Assembly: GCA_028718845.1 (NCBI GenBank)
Contig: JAQULA010000093.1
Span: forward strand, 1-6,942
Direction: 5' to 3'
Length of the DNA: 6,942 nt
Source of the DNA: Candidatus Omnitrophota bacterium
GTDB lineage: Bacteria; Omnitrophota; Gorgyraeia; B26-G9
Part shown: in pieces, positions 6,066 through 6,942 of the stretch
How the letters are laid out: each line of letters opens with the position of its first letter
Position numbering within the stretch: position 1 is the first letter of the stretch
Notes under the pieces: generated by a model
Told to the model about the DNA's origin: nothing
The model's database searches: none
What the model saw: only the letters and a program-made list of their open reading frames with translations
Translations under genes and position numbers: made by a program

Positions 6066-6942
6066 TGGAAAAGAACCGGAAAAAAAAGATACTGGTTATC
6101 AATGTCAACTGGCTGGGCGATGTGATTTTTTCGACCCCGGCCTTGCGGGCTTTGCGGGAACAGTTTCCGCAGGCGCATATCGCCTGCCTGGTTGTGGCCC
6201 AATGCGAAGAGGTGTTGAAAAATAACCCGCGGATCAATGAAATCATTGTTTACGACGAATACGGAAAACACCATTCGCTGTGGGGAAAGATAAGGTTTAT
6301 CCGTTATCTGCGCAAAAAACATTTTGATGAGGTCTATGTGCTTCATCCGTCACTGCGCCGGGCAATGATCGGTTTTCTGGCCGGGATCCCGCGGCGTATC
6401 GGCTACGGCACCAAAAACCGGGAATTCCTGCTTACCGAGGTTATTCCGGCCCCGGATGTGACGATGCATAAAATAGATTATTTTCTTAATCTGGTGAAGG
6501 CCGGCGCAATTAATGACCGGAGCCGGGAATGCGAATTTTTTATAAACGCCGATGATGAAAAAAAAGGCGCGGCTTTGCTGCGGGAATCCGGTATCGGAGA
6601 AAAAGAATCTTTTGTGCTGCTGAACCCCGGCGGTAACTGGGATATGAAGCGCTGGCCGGCGAATAATTTTTCCGTTTTGGCGGATATGATCCGGGAACGC
6701 ACCGCGGCCCGGGTCATTGTCGGGGGGGCGAAAAAAGACCTTCCGCTGGCCCGGGAAATTGCCGGAGCGATGAAAATGCCGCCGGTGTTGCTGACCGGAA
6801 AAACGAATTTGCAGCAGCTGGCCGCGGTCATGAAAAGAGCGGCGTGTGTGGTGACCGGCGACTCCGGCCCGATGCATATCGCCGCGGCTATCGGGGCCAA
6901 TGCCGTGGCTTTATTCGGCCCGACGTCACCGCAGTACAGCGG
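6065..6942 (+). CDS. waaF: GT9 LPS heptosyltransferase, WaaF-like (3' end missing)
   Basis: The first 292 residues are present and the frame is open to the window edge; E. coli WaaF has 348 residues, so about 50 are probably missing. The family transfers heptose from ADP-heptose to the inner core at the cytoplasmic face of the inner membrane. Motifs: ILVINVNWLGDVIFSTPALRAL (split here as W16-x-G18-D19 near the start, matching the WVGD of WaaF), VLHPSLRRAMIGFLAGIPRRIGY in the middle (like VLPNSFKSALVPLFAGIPHRTGW of WaaF), NPGGNWDMKRWP (187-198, with K195), and GDSGPMHIAAA (D266, H271) then ALFGPTSP. The ATG at 6065 shares one base with the deacetylase stop (TAATG) and is the only plausible start. 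The heptosyltransferase II assignment rests on remembered motif similarity; another GT9 role is possible. Confidence 0.83.
   Translation, partial: MEKNRKKKILVINVNWLGDVIFSTPALRALREQFPQAHIACLVVAQCEEVLKNNPRINEIIVYDEYGKHHSLWGKIRFIRYLRKKHFDEVYVLHPSLRRAMIGFLAGIPRRIGYGTKNREFLLTEVIPAPDVTMHKIDYFLNLVKAGAINDRSRECEFFINADDEKKGAALLRESGIGEKESFVLLNPGGNWDMKRWPANNFSVLADMIRERTAARVIVGGAKKDLPLAREIAGAMKMPPVLLTGKTNLQQLAAVMKRAACVVTGDSGPMHIAAAIGANAVALFGPTSPQYS

Noticed and set aside
1..6942. Search for mobile elements, CRISPR repeats, tRNA or rRNA genes and defence-type genes
   Set aside because: Coding sequence fills nearly the whole window with envelope biosynthesis genes; I saw no direct repeat arrays, terminal inverted repeats, transposase or RNA gene signatures.

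Overview
The window is a fragment of a Gram-negative cell-envelope operon for building lipid A and the lipopolysaccharide (LPS) core. All genes lie on the + strand and are packed end to end. The only real gap is 51 bases (2076-2126); every other junction overlaps. Base composition looks mildly GC-rich by eye and is similar throughout, with no sign of a transferred island, insertion sequence, tRNA, rRNA or CRISPR array.

Layout: (1) 2-187, the C-terminal end of LpxK, the lipid A 4'-kinase, cut by the window edge. (2) 141-2075, a 644-residue fusion of an LpxL/HtrB-type lipid A acyltransferase with an ELM1/DUF1022-family domain, a putative GT-B glycosyltransferase. (3) 2127-4253, a 708-residue fusion of a GT4 glycosyltransferase with a GT9 (heptosyltransferase-type) glycosyltransferase. 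(4) 4222-5298, a free-standing GT4 that resembles the GT4 half of gene 3. (5) 5295-6065, a membrane-anchored NodB/CE4 polysaccharide deacetylase. (6) 6065-6942, a GT9 heptosyltransferase of the WaaF (heptosyltransferase II) type, cut by the right edge.

Inferred joint role: LpxK phosphorylates the lipid A disaccharide and the acyltransferase domain adds a secondary acyl chain. The glycosyltransferase domains then extend the inner core on the cytoplasmic face of the inner membrane. The deacetylase could remove an acetyl group from an amino sugar of the product, probably outside the cytoplasm. Gene order follows the order of the pathway.

Organism: certainly a diderm that makes lipid A. The unusual fusions, the form of the GT4 domain (GGVETGTVDLA, HARSRVPAW, TTCHGYYSNHF) and the NVNWLGD start of the WaaF-like protein remind me of Omnitrophota and neighbouring PVC-group genomes. 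That is recollection of family style, not a search result. The most unusual content is the two adjacent domain fusions, especially the acyltransferase-ELM1 protein.
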